Positions 41,989-51,700 of a stretch of DNA of 64,000 nt are shown here, piece after piece. The position numbers and the translations under genes were made by a program. Source of the DNA: DTU053 sp012520115 (GTDB lineage: Bacteria > Bacillota > Clostridia > Oscillospirales > Acutalibacteraceae); the NCBI GenBank assembly GCA_050953725.1, contig JBMNNB010000001.1, positions 992,001-1,056,000 on the forward strand, given 5' to 3'. The notes under the pieces were generated by a model that saw only the letters and a program-made list of their open reading frames with translations, did no database searches and was not told the origin of the DNA. The stretch's first letter is position 1; every line of letters begins with the position of its first letter.

Positions 41989-42072
41989 CTTGTTGGGGCG
42001 GGGGCTGTTTCAGTCCTTCGCCCTAAATTTAATTTTGGTGATTTTTCAGAACATTTATTTAGCATAATTGGC

Positions 42073-42187
42073 TATAATAAATACGCATCAATTTGATCCA
42101 ATGGGTAAAGCACGGAGTTTTAGCAGTGAATAGAGTGATTTGGCTGTCAAATCATTGTATTTATTGCTAAACGAGTGCTTACCTTGG
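42073..42187 (+). promoter_or_regulatory. pnp promoter box and long leader hairpin
   Basis: TATAAT at 42073-42078 (no clear -35). Bases 42098-42187 fold into one nearly continuous hairpin: CCAA/TTGG, GGTAAAGCAC/GTGCTTACC, GTTTTAGCA/TGCTAAAC, GTGAATA/TATTTAT and a GATTTG/CAAATC apex. It is the position of the RNase III-processed autoregulatory hairpin known for E. coli pnp. Confidence 0.6.
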
Positions 42188-42212
42188 AAATATATATTTT
42201 AGAGGTAACAAA

Positions 42213-44402
42213 ATGACTCAGAATTTCAAAACATTTGAAACAGTGCTTGCAGGCCGCCCGCTTATCATTGAAACAGGCAAAATGGCTCAGCTTGCAGGCG
42301 GCTCGTGCCTTATCAGGTACGGCGAAACAGAGGTACTCTGCACCGCTACCATGGCCGACAAACCCAGAGAAGGCGTTGACTTCTTTCCCCTTTCCGTTGA
42401 CTATGAGGAAAAGCTCTACGCAGTAGGCAAAATCCCCGGCTCCTTCCAGAGAAGAGAAGGCAGGGCAAGCGAAAAGGCTACCCTTGCTTCGAGAGTTATA
42501 GACAGACCCATCAGACCCCTTTTCCCCAAGGATATGAGAAACGATGTTGGCGTTGTGGCAACAGTCATGTCAGTTGACCCGGACTGCCAGCCCGAAATCG
42601 CCGCAATGATTGGTGTTTCCGTTGCTTTGAGCATTTCGGAGATTCCGTGGGACGGCCCCATCTCCGGCGTATCAGTCGGTCTTATTGACGGCGAAATCGT
42701 TATCAACCCCACCGAGGCACAGAGAGAGGTTTCGGAGCTCTCGCTTACCGTTGCTTCAACAGACAGCCTTGTGGCTATGATTGAGGCTGCTGCCTGTGAG
42801 GTTTCCGAAGCAAAGATGCTGGAGGCTATCAAGGCCGCCCATGCAGTAAACCAGGAAATCGTTGAGTTCATCAAGGGTATCCAGAAGGAAATCGGCAAAG
42901 AGAAGGTCGAATTCCCCTCCAACGATCCCAGACCCGAGCTTTATGAGGCTATCAAGGAGTTCGCCATTGAGGATGTCAAAATGGCTCTTGATACAGACGA
43001 CAAGCGCATCAGGGATGAAAGGCTGAAGCCCGTATATGAGGCTGTTCACGCAAAGTTTGACGAGGAATTCCCTGAGGAAATCGCAAAGATAGACGACTGC
43101 CTTTATAAGCTGCAGAAGTATATTGTAAGGCGCTGGCTGCTTGACGAGGGCAAGCGTGTTGACGGCAGAGGCGTTGACGATATCCGTCCGCTTTCTGCTG
43201 AAATCGATCTGTTAAGCCGTGTTCACGGCTCAGGCATGTTTACAAGAGGTCAGACACAGGTACTGACCGTTGCAACACTGGGCACCGCAAGCGACGCTCA
43301 GAATCTTGACGGCCTTGACAACGAGGACATCAAGAGATATATGCACCACTACAACTTCCCCTCCTACTCCGTTGGCGAGACAAGACCCTCAAGAGGCCCC
43401 GGCAGAAGAGAAATCGGCCACGGCGCTCTTGCGGAAAAGGCTCTTTTACCCGTTATTCCGCCTGTTGAGGAGTTCCCGTACACCATCAGGCTTGTATCCG
43501 AGGTTCTCTCCTCCAACGGCTCCACCTCGCAGGCTTCTATATGCGCATCTACCCTTGCTCTTATGGCTGCAGGCGTTCCGATTAAGGCACCCGTTGCGGG
43601 TATCTCCTGCGGACTTGTCACCGAGGGCGACCGCTTTATGACCATGGTCGACATTCAGGGTCTTGAGGACTTCTTCGGCGACATGGACTTTAAGGTTGGC
43701 GGCACAAAGAAGGGCATTACCGCCATTCAGATGGACATTAAGATTCACGGCCTTACCTTTGAGATTATCGAGGAAGCCCTTGAAAAGACAAGGAAGGCAA
43801 GACTTTATATCCTTGACGAGGTCATGCTGCCTGTCATCGCCGAGCCGAGAAAAGAGCTTTCAAAGTATGCTCCGAAGATGCTCTTTACCAAGATTGACGT
43901 TGAGAAGATTGGCGACGTTATCGGCAAGCAGGGCAAGGTTATTCAGAAGATTTGCGCCGAGTGCAACTGCAAGATTGATGTTGAAGAGGACGGTACAATT
44001 TATATTACCTCCCTTGACATTAACGACGCAAAGCGTGCGCTTGACATGATTGAAACAATAGCTAACGACCCGGAGGTCGGCGCTATCTATAAGGGCGTTG
44101 TCACAAGGATTATGAGCTTCGGCGCCTTTGTTGAAATCGCTCCCGGCAAGGAAGGCCTTGTCCATGTAAGCCACCTTGACGTTAAGCGCACCGACAAGGT
44201 TGAGGATGTTGTCCATGTTGGCGACGAGGTCATTGTTCAGGTACTCGGCATTGACGAGCAGAACAGAATCAACCTCTCAAGAAGAAACGCATTAATCGAG
44301 GTTGAGGGTCTGACTCCCGAGAACACCATTTCGGACGCTCCCCGCCGCCCCGCTCCGAGGCGTGACTTCAATAAGAGCAACGACCGCCGCCCGAAGTATT
44401 AA
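42213..44402 (+). CDS. pnp: Polyribonucleotide nucleotidyltransferase PNPase
   Basis: 729 residues, AGAGG upstream of ATG 42213. Two RNase PH domains (about 5-230 and 315-540; phosphate-site motifs VLSSNGSTSQAS near 436 in the second), a helical linker, a KH domain (about 555-615, VIGKQGKVIQKICAE) and an S1 domain (about 622-690, GVVTRIMSFGAFVEIAPGKEGLVHVS). 3'-5' phosphorolytic RNA degradation and RNA 3'-end polymerisation. The C-terminus is basic and proline-rich. Downstream of rpsO with its own leader hairpin, which may be the target of autocontrol. Confidence 0.98.
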   Translation: MTQNFKTFETVLAGRPLIIETGKMAQLAGGSCLIRYGETEVLCTATMADKPREGVDFFPLSVDYEEKLYAVGKIPGSFQRREGRASEKATLASRVIDRPIRPLFPKDMRNDVGVVATVMSVDPDCQPEIAAMIGVSVALSISEIPWDGPISGVSVGLIDGEIVINPTEAQREVSELSLTVASTDSLVAMIEAAACEVSEAKMLEAIKAAHAVNQEIVEFIKGIQKEIGKEKVEFPSNDPRPELYEAIKEFAIEDVKMALDTDDKRIRDERLKPVYEAVHAKFDEEFPEEIAKIDDCLYKLQKYIVRRWLLDEGKRVDGRGVDDIRPLSAEIDLLSRVHGSGMFTRGQTQVLTVATLGTASDAQNLDGLDNEDIKRYMHHYNFPSYSVGETRPSRGPGRREIGHGALAEKALLPVIPPVEEFPYTIRLVSEVLSSNGSTSQASICASTLALMAAGVPIKAPVAGISCGLVTEGDRFMTMVDIQGLEDFFGDMDFKVGGTKKGITAIQMDIKIHGLTFEIIEEALEKTRKARLYILDEVMLPVIAEPRKELSKYAPKMLFTKIDVEKIGDVIGKQGKVIQKICAECNCKIDVEEDGTIYITSLDINDAKRALDMIETIANDPEVGAIYKGVVTRIMSFGAFVEIAPGKEGLVHVSHLDVKRTDKVEDVVHVGDEVIVQVLGIDEQNRINLSRRNALIEVEGLTPENTISDAPRRPAPRRDFNKSNDRRPKY

Positions 44403-44418
44403 TTATTAGAAGTAATCA

Positions 44419-44452
44419 CAGTCTCCCGTCTTTTCGGGAGACTGTATTTGCA
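44419..44452 (+). terminator. Hairpin between pnp and aroQ (weak terminator)
   Basis: CAGTCTCCCG / CGGGAGACTG stem is strong but the following TATTTG is a poor T-run, so partial read-through into aroQ is likely. Confidence 0.5.
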
Positions 44453-44471
44453 AGACAAAAGGAGTTTTATT

Positions 44472-44903
44472 ATGAAGCTGCTTTTTATAAACGGTCCGAA
44501 TCTTAACTTCTTAGGAATAAGAGAGCCGGAGATTTACGGCAGCAGGACTTATGCCGACCTTGTGGATTACATAAAGGCTTTTTGCGCTGATATGAATATC
44601 GAGCCTGAGATTTATCAGTCTAACCACGAGGGCGCTCTTGTGGACAAAATTCAGGAGGCCTACGGCAGGTTCGACGGCATTGTCATAAACCCCGCCGCAT
44701 ACACGCACACAAGTGTTGCCTTGCTTGACGCAGTGAAGGCTGTCGGAATCCCCACAGTCGAGGTTCATATCTCGGATGTATCGGCAAGAGAGGGCTTCAG
44801 ACAGGTTTCATACATAAGGGAGGCCTGCGTTGCCACAGTATCGGGACAGGGCTTTGAGGGCTACAAGACTGCGGCGAAGATAATCCTTGAAAAACAAAAT
44901 TAA
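44472..44903 (+). CDS. aroQ: 3-dehydroquinate dehydratase type II
   Basis: 143 residues from ATG 44472 (AAAGGAGT upstream). Motifs FINGPNLNFLGIREPEIYG at 5-23, catalytic Tyr in the loop after RE, YQSNHEGALVDKIQEA near 57, VINPAAYTHTSVALLDAV near 76 and EVHISDVSAREGFRQVS near 100. Dodecameric enzyme of the shikimate pathway. No other aro gene lies in the window. Confidence 0.96.
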   Translation: MKLLFINGPNLNFLGIREPEIYGSRTYADLVDYIKAFCADMNIEPEIYQSNHEGALVDKIQEAYGRFDGIVINPAAYTHTSVALLDAVKAVGIPTVEVHISDVSAREGFRQVSYIREACVATVSGQGFEGYKTAAKIILEKQN

Positions 44904-45000
44904 ACATAACGTAATTACGGCAAAGACTGAGCTTCACCGCTATTGTCTTTGCCGTTTTGCTATGCTATGATTTAGCAAATACTTTGAAGGAAGGTCTGTT

Positions 45001-48000
45001 ATGAAAACTCCTAAACCGAAGGTACTTGAGTTCATGATGCGGCAGCTGCACAAATACAGGGATTTTGAAGCCTTTAATATAGAGAAATGGGTGTTTGTCA
45101 AATCCGGCAAATACCTCGGAAACGGCAATTATGATTACGGCGAGGAAATAAACGAGGTCGTTTCATTGGGCGACAAGTGGGTCGCCTCATACGACTGCTC
45201 GAACATATACAGAACGAGGGTTGAAATACCCGAAAGCTATAAAGACAGCAGGGTTTACCTTGAAATAGACTTCGGCGGTGAGGCCCTTGTGAAGATTAAC
45301 GGCGAGATTGCAGGCTCTTTAAGCTCCACCATGAACCGTGGCTGGACGTCGAGGGATACGATTATCGTTGACAGGAAGTTCCTTGACTGCGGCGTTCTGG
45401 ACATTGAGCTGGAGCTTGCCATTGACTCGGGGGGCTTCTGCGACTTTGCGATGGACGGGGCGAAGACGCTAACCTATACCTTTGAAAAGGCAAGGCTGTG
45501 CAGGGTGGACAGTGAGTGCGAGGGCTATATTTTTGACATCTATCTGCTGCTTGACGCTTACAAGGCAGTGGAAGACGAATATCTCAAAGAGAGCCTTTAC
45601 AAGCTGCTTGACGACAGTATTCACATGGTTGACTTTGATTTTGAGGAAGGCCATGTCAGGCAGTCAATCTATGAGGCAAGAAAGCACCTTAATGCGGGGC
45701 TTGCGAAGATACAGTTTACTCCGCAAAGCGAGGTCATAATGCAGGGGCATTCGCACATTGATATTGCGTGGCTCTGGAGGATACAGGAGACCGAGCGCAA
45801 GGCGGCGAGGACCTTTGCCAATAATCTTTCGCTTATGGACAAATACGAGGACTTCAAGTTTGCCCAAAGTCAGGCCATTGTCTATGATATGACAAAGCGG
45901 CTGTGCCCCGAAATCTATGAGAAGATAAAGACTAAGGTGAAGAACGGTCAGTGGGAGATTGTCGGCAATGTCTGGGTCGAGGCGGATACGAATGTTGCCT
46001 CAGGCGAGAGCCTGATAAGGCAGCTTCTGTACGGCAGGGAGTATTTCAAGAAGGAGTTCGGCGTTGTCTCCGACACATACTGGCTGCCTGACTGCTTCGG
46101 CTTTTCGTGGGCGCTGCCGCAGATTATTAGGCGAAGCGGGATGAAATACTTTATCACCGCAAAGCTTTGCGGGCAGGATACGAACCGCTTCCCGTACACC
46201 TCCTTTGTCTGGAAGGGTCACGACGGCTCGGAGATAGTCGGCTATCTGGCACGTACCCATTATCAGGGCGAGTTTACGCCCTATGAGCTTATGAAGGCGC
46301 AGAAGGAGAACGACCAGAAGGATGTTTTCCGCAAGGCCTTCGGAATGTACGGCTACGGCGACGGCGGCGGAGGCTCGACCTACACTATGCTCGAAAGGGC
46401 AAAGAGGCTGAAGGACTATCCGGGTCTGCCGAAAGCTAAGACCGGCACTTCGGAAGAATTCTTTAATGAGCTCGGCAAGGTTAAAACTGAGCTGCCCGTC
46501 ATAAACGATGAGCTATACTATGAGAACCACAGGGGTACCTACACAAGTCAGGGCTTTATAAAGAAGGGCAACCGCAAGGGTGAAATATTGCTGACTGAGG
46601 CGGAGTCGGCTTCGCTGATTGCCTCGGCTGTCACGGGCTTTGAGTACGACAAAGACAGAATAGAGGACACATGGAAGATACTCTTAACAAATCAGTTCCA
46701 TGACATTCTGCCCGGCACGTCGATTCATGAGGCTATGGAGGACTGCCGCCCCGCTTATGAGAAGATAATGAAGGACGGCACCGAGATAAAGCTTGCGGCG
46801 CTCAATGCCGTAAGCCGTGAAATAGCCTCCCCCGATGATGGCGTGGCGGTCTGGAATCTGTCGCACAATACTGTTTCGTCAGAAGTCATTATTGATACGA
46901 ACGGCAGGTATCTTGCAGAGGTTGACGGCACCGAGCCTGTGCAAGTTTTGACCTCAGACGGCAAGCTGAAGCTGCTTGCTGAGAATATCCCGCCCATGGG
47001 CTATAAGGTTTATCTCTATAAGAGCGAATTAAGCGCTGTCAAGGGCGTTGTTACCGTGACAAAGAATCTTCTTGAAAATGATTATCTGCGGGTAGAGCTT
47101 AACGACAACGGAATTATCACAAGCATTTATGATAAGGCAAACAAGAGGGAGACCTTAAAGGGTGCGGGCAATCTATTATCCGTGCATCAGGACAAATGCG
47201 TGCATGAGACCGCATGGAATCTGGAGCTGAATTATAAAAAGAAGCGCTGGGATTTAACCAGCGCCGAGAGCATTGAAATAAAGGAGCAAAGCGAAGTCTG
47301 CGGTATAATCACCGTTAAGCGCAGGTTCAACCGCTCCGAGATAGTACAGGATATTATCCTCAGAGCAAATGAAAACCACCTTGAATTTGACACTTATGTA
47401 AACTGGCAGGAGCGGGATAAAATTCTTAAAGCGGGCTTTGATGTGGATATTCTGAACACCTTTGCAAGCTTTGAGATAGCTCACGGCGCAATCAAGAGGC
47501 CGAACCACTCAAACAACAGCTACGACAAAGCAAGGTTCGAGCAGTGCGGCCACAAGTGGGCGGATTTGTCCGAGGGCGATTACGGCGTCAGTCTGCTGAC
47601 CGACTGCAAGTACGGCTATGATGTATTCGGCTCGGTTATGAGAATCAGCCTTTTAAGAGCGCCGAACTGCCCGGACAGAACCGCAGACACGGGCGAGCAT
47701 ACCTTTAAATATGCCTACTATCCCCACAGGCACTCATGGCAGCAGGGCGGCACGGTCGAGAAGGCGCTGACCTTTAACAAGGAGCTTTGCCCCATTGCCG
47801 TCGGCAAAAATAACGGCGCTCTCCCCTCTTATCGTTCATTTGTTGAGCTTGGAGGCAAGACTGTTGTGCTCGATGCCCTTAAAAAGGCTCAGGACGGCAA
47901 CGGCTTTATTCTGAGAGTATACGAGCCTGAGCAAGGCAGAGGCACGGTCACCGTAAAGATGTCGCTGCCCTTTACAAAAGTGACTGAGTGCAACCTTATG

Positions 48001-48090
48001 GAGGAGGACGAAGCGCCCGTAAAGACCGAAAACGGCTCGTTCAGCTTTGATATTAAGCCCTTCGAGGTCAGAACCTTCCGTCTTAGCTAA
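45001..48090 (+). CDS. GH38 alpha-mannosidase, typical bacterial type
   Basis: 1029 residues from ATG 45001 (GAAGGA upstream). N-terminal domain about 1-245, then the GH38 core with metal site GHSHIDIAWLW at 248-258, nucleophile Asp in TYWLPDCFGFSW near 361, conserved loop NQFHDILPGTS near 563, followed by the mid and C-terminal beta-domains (600-1029). No signal peptide, so cytoplasmic. It resembles the B. subtilis YbgG/E. coli MngB group, which cleave alpha-mannosides including mannosylglycerate or oligomannose; linkage is not shown by sequence. Its motif is the usual HxHxDxxW, unlike the larger homologue at the other end of the window. Confidence 0.94.
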   Translation: MKTPKPKVLEFMMRQLHKYRDFEAFNIEKWVFVKSGKYLGNGNYDYGEEINEVVSLGDKWVASYDCSNIYRTRVEIPESYKDSRVYLEIDFGGEALVKINGEIAGSLSSTMNRGWTSRDTIIVDRKFLDCGVLDIELELAIDSGGFCDFAMDGAKTLTYTFEKARLCRVDSECEGYIFDIYLLLDAYKAVEDEYLKESLYKLLDDSIHMVDFDFEEGHVRQSIYEARKHLNAGLAKIQFTPQSEVIMQGHSHIDIAWLWRIQETERKAARTFANNLSLMDKYEDFKFAQSQAIVYDMTKRLCPEIYEKIKTKVKNGQWEIVGNVWVEADTNVASGESLIRQLLYGREYFKKEFGVVSDTYWLPDCFGFSWALPQIIRRSGMKYFITAKLCGQDTNRFPYTSFVWKGHDGSEIVGYLARTHYQGEFTPYELMKAQKENDQKDVFRKAFGMYGYGDGGGGSTYTMLERAKRLKDYPGLPKAKTGTSEEFFNELGKVKTELPVINDELYYENHRGTYTSQGFIKKGNRKGEILLTEAESASLIASAVTGFEYDKDRIEDTWKILLTNQFHDILPGTSIHEAMEDCRPAYEKIMKDGTEIKLAALNAVSREIASPDDGVAVWNLSHNTVSSEVIIDTNGRYLAEVDGTEPVQVLTSDGKLKLLAENIPPMGYKVYLYKSELSAVKGVVTVTKNLLENDYLRVELNDNGIITSIYDKANKRETLKGAGNLLSVHQDKCVHETAWNLELNYKKKRWDLTSAESIEIKEQSEVCGIITVKRRFNRSEIVQDIILRANENHLEFDTYVNWQERDKILKAGFDVDILNTFASFEIAHGAIKRPNHSNNSYDKARFEQCGHKWADLSEGDYGVSLLTDCKYGYDVFGSVMRISLLRAPNCPDRTADTGEHTFKYAYYPHRHSWQQGGTVEKALTFNKELCPIAVGKNNGALPSYRSFVELGGKTVVLDALKKAQDGNGFILRVYEPEQGRGTVTVKMSLPFTKVTECNLMEEDEAPVKTENGSFSFDIKPFEVRTFRLS

Positions 48091-48104
48091 GATATTAAAC
48101 TATT

Positions 48105-48138
48105 AGCCTTCGCTGAGTTTTCGGCGGAGGCTTTTATT
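48105..48138 (+). terminator. Terminator after the GH38 gene
   Basis: AGCCTTCGCTGA / TCGGCGGAGGCT stem followed by TTTATTTT, 15 bp past the stop codon. Confidence 0.7.
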
Positions 48139-48202
48139 TTGAGGTATTGTAATATTTTTCCGAAATATACACAGTATACAGTGCTGTCGGAATGACTATT
48201 TA

Positions 48203-48245
48203 CCCCCTGCTTGTCCTAATGCACAAACAGGGGGCTTCTTTTTAA
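48203..48245 (+). terminator. Second, orphan terminator-like hairpin
   Basis: CCCCCTGCTTGT / ACAAACAGGGGG stem followed by CTTCTTTTT. No ORF lies between this and the preceding terminator, so it may end a small RNA or be a back-up stop. The rest of 48139-48370 is AT-rich and holds nothing recognised. Confidence 0.6.
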
Positions 48246-48373
48246 AGCAGGTTGAACAAAAAGGGGCGTTTTGCCGCTCGATTATATTTCCTATTGGGAA
48301 TAATAAGCCTTGTCCTTGTGCATTGCTAACAAAAATATTTATACATTTTTATAAGGTTTGTATAGTCTAAGGG

Positions 48374-48402
48374 TTTCCAAATTAAGCAAATACTGCTATA
48401 CT
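48374..48402 (+). promoter_or_regulatory. Promoter of the small membrane protein gene
   Basis: TTTCCA (48374-48379), 17-bp spacer, TGC-extended TATACT (48397-48402). Confidence 0.55.
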
Positions 48403-48459
48403 ATAAGTGTCGAAAGAGGTTAAAACAAAGCCCGATTAGTTATGAAAGGATGAGGATAT

Positions 48460-48651
48460 ATGGGTAAAAGTTTAGTATGGTCGATTCTCACAATCGTTGC
48501 AGGTGCAAGCATTGTATACGGTATTGTTCTTGCGTTTTTCTCGGAAGGCAGCCCCTTCGGTCCCGATGAGCCCGCTACCGTAATTGAAGCTGAGGCAGAC
48601 GCAGTTAAGGCCGGAAATCTCCAAGTCAGCTATGACTTAAACGCAGACTGA
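48460..48651 (+). CDS. Small single-pass membrane protein (63 aa, unknown)
   Basis: ATG 48460 follows GAAAGGATGAGG. One hydrophobic helix at residues 5-27 (LVWSILTIVAGASIVYGIVLAF), then an acidic soluble tail with FGPDEPATVIEAEADAV. No domain is recognised. Own promoter; the next gene is on the other strand, with a terminator between. It could be a real small protein but has no known family here. Confidence 0.65.
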   Translation: MGKSLVWSILTIVAGASIVYGIVLAFFSEGSPFGPDEPATVIEAEADAVKAGNLQVSYDLNAD

Positions 48652-48724
48652 TGTCTACGGGTTGTATATCTGCTGAATGCAGAAAGAATATAAAAACACA
48701 CACTAACGGGAAAATCTCTGAGAT

Positions 48725-48769
48725 AAAATAAACGACAGCAGGAAGAAAAAGCCTACTGTCGTTTATTTT
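48725..48769. terminator. Convergent bidirectional terminator
   Basis: AAAATAAACGACAG(C)AGG / CCT(A)CTGTCGTTTATTTT around a 9-nt loop, rich in A on one side and T on the other. It serves mfd and the small membrane protein gene. Confidence 0.75.
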
Positions 48770-51700
48770 ATTTATCTTCGGTCTTTGTCAGCACCTGTAT
48801 GATTTCCTCCAGCGCTTCAAGCGGGCCCTGCCCTTTAAGGCGTCTTACGGATATATAGGGCTTCTTTGCGGCGGACACGAAAATCCTGCCCTTTAAGCCG
48901 TTTGCAAGAAGGCTTACCATTTCCATATTGGTTTCGGGAGTGAATAACAGCAGGCTGTCTCCCCGTTGACCGACCTCGTATATTCCGAGTCCTGCGGCGG
49001 CGTTTCTGAGCATGGAGATTTTTATAAGCCCCATGACCGCATCCGGCGGGTCGCCGAATCTGTCGGTCAGCTCGTCGTAGACATCGTCGGCGTCCTCCTG
49101 ATTCTTAATATCGGCAATTCGCCTGTAAATGCTGAGCCGCTGAGGCACGCTGGAAATGTATTTTTCGGGGATATGTGCGTCCACCTGCAGGTCGATAAGG
49201 CACTCCTGCGCTATTACATCGGCAGCCTCGCCCTTTTCCTTGTTGACCTCCTGCGCCAGCAGCTTCAAATACATATCATAGCCGACCGCCTCCATATGGC
49301 CGTGCTGGCTTGCTCCCAGAATGTCGCCCGCTCCCCTTATCTCAAGGTCACGCATGGCGATTTTAAAGCCCGAGCCGAACTCGGTGTACTCCCTGATGGC
49401 GCTTAGTCTTCGGTAGGCTACATCCGTCAGCTCCTTACCCTTAACGAAGGTAAAATAGGCGCTGGCTCGCCTTGAGGAGCGGCCTACCCTGCCTCGCATC
49501 TGGTGGAGCTGAGCAAGACCCATGTAATCGGCGTTTTCGATTATCAGTGTATTTACATTCGGCACATCTACGCCTGTTTCGATGATTGTGGTGCAAACGA
49601 GAATGTCGATTTCGCCCTCAATCAGCCTGCGCCAGATGTCGCTGAGTACGCTCTCGGACATTTTGCCGTGGGCGATTTCTATTCTTGCGTCCGGCAGAAA
49701 CTCCTTGATTCTGACCGCTGTTCTCTCTATTGTTTCAATGCGGTTATGCACATAGTAGACCTGACCGCCACGCCGCAGCTCCTTTGCCATTGCCTCGGCC
49801 AGAATGCCCATGTCGTGCTCTAAAACATAGGTCTGAACCGGCTGTCTGTCCTGCGGCGCCTCCTCGATTATGGACATATCACGAATACCCGACATGGCCA
49901 TATTGAGGGTTCTGGGTATGGGCGTTGCGGAAATGGTGATGCAGTCGACGCTGGGGAAGCGCTCTTTCAGCTTTTCCTTCTGCTCTACTCCGAAGCGCTG
50001 CTCCTCGTCGATAATGAGTAACCCTAAATCTTTAAATTCTACGCCCTTTGCTATTATGCTGTGGGTGCCGACCACTATGTCTATGCTGCCTCGGCGAAGG
50101 CCTTTTTTGATTGCCTCCTGCTGCTTTGCGTTTCTGAAGCGGGAGAGCATTTCCGCCGTGACGGGGAAGCCCTCAAAGCGCTTGAGAATTGTCTGGTAAT
50201 GCTGAAGTGCAAGAATTGTGGTGGGCACGAGTATGGCGCACTGCTTGCCGTCGGCCACGCATTTGAAGGCGGCTCGAAGGGCTACCTCCGTCTTGCCGAA
50301 GCCCACATCGCCGCAGAGCAGTCTGTCCATGGGATAGGGCTGCTCCATGTCGCTTTTGATTTCTTCTATACATCTGAGCTGGTCTTCGGTCTCCTCAAAT
50401 TCAAAACGCCGCTCAAAGTCGTTTTGCATATCGATGTCCCTTGAGAAAGCAAAGCCCGGCGTGGAAACCCTCTTTGCATAGAGCGCCAGAAGCTCCTTTG
50501 CCATATTCTTGACGCTTTTTCTGACCCGGCTTTTTGTGTTCTCCCAATCCTTGCTGCCGAGTCTGTTCAGCTTTACTCCCCTGCCGCCCTCATAGGGGCC
50601 GATATACTTTGAAACAAGGTCAAGCTGGGTTACAGGCACATAGAGAACATCGTTCTTATCGTAATTGATTTTAATATAGTCCTTGACTACTCCGCCGGTG
50701 TCGATTTTCTGTATGCCGTCAAAGATACCTATGCCGTGAACGGAGTGAACCACATAGTCGCCCTTTACAAGCTCGTCAAGGGAGTTAAAGCCGCCGGATA
50801 TCTTGTAGCCTACATTCTTGCCCTTGCGCTTTTCCTCCGCACGCTTGCCGTAGGAAACGATAAGGATTTTTTCTCCCGGATAGTCCGCTCCCGCACTCAG
50901 AGTTCCGGAAACGATGTTCACGACTCCCGGTTTGAACTCCTGCGGGTGGGTTTTATAGAAATAAGACTCTACGCCGTTGTCAGTAAGCTCCTCGCTTAAG
51001 GCCTCGCCCGCCTTTTCCGTACCGCTGAGAATAATGGCGGTGTAGCCTCTTTGGAGCATGGGTTTAATATCATCTAAAAGCAGCCTGAAAGTGCCGTCCC
51101 AGACGGGCAGCTGCCTTGTGTTGACGGTTACGAGGTCCTTGACGGGGGTGTCGAAGCTGCCCCTTGCGAAGTTGTCAAGGTAGACAGCCCCTAAGCGTTC
51201 ATAGGCAGAAACCAGCACGGGAAAATCAAAGGTATAGCTGTCAAGCCCCTTGCAGAGTACACCCTCCTCAAAGAAGTGCTTTAATTCCTCATTGTGCAGC
51301 CCCACGGCGGCTTCGAGCTTTTCCTTTGCCGCCGAGCTTTCGCAGACGAAAAGCAGGTCGTCCTTGAAATAATCGAGAAGGCAGACCTTTTCGTTATATG
51401 CAAGCGGCAGGAATTTATCCATATTGCCGAGCCTTATGCCGTTCCTGACACAGTCCGCATCGTGCAGAAGCAATTCCTTTGCCTTCTCTGACCGTTTGCC
51501 TTTAAGGGAAACGGCGAGCTTTTCTATTGAATCGGCTAAGGCTTCATCTGAGGGAAACAGAATTTCTGCGGCGGGGGTGATGCTGACAGCCCTCAGGTTA
51601 TCGTTCCTGCGCTGGGAGATTACATCGAAGTATGAGATTGAGTCGATACTGTCGCCCCAGAATTCGACCCTGACCGCATCCGTAAAGCCCGGCGGGAAAA

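Noticed and set aside
48184..48245. 6S-like or other known ncRNA
   Set aside because: The hairpin is too short and lacks a central bubble; nothing beyond a terminator could be supported.
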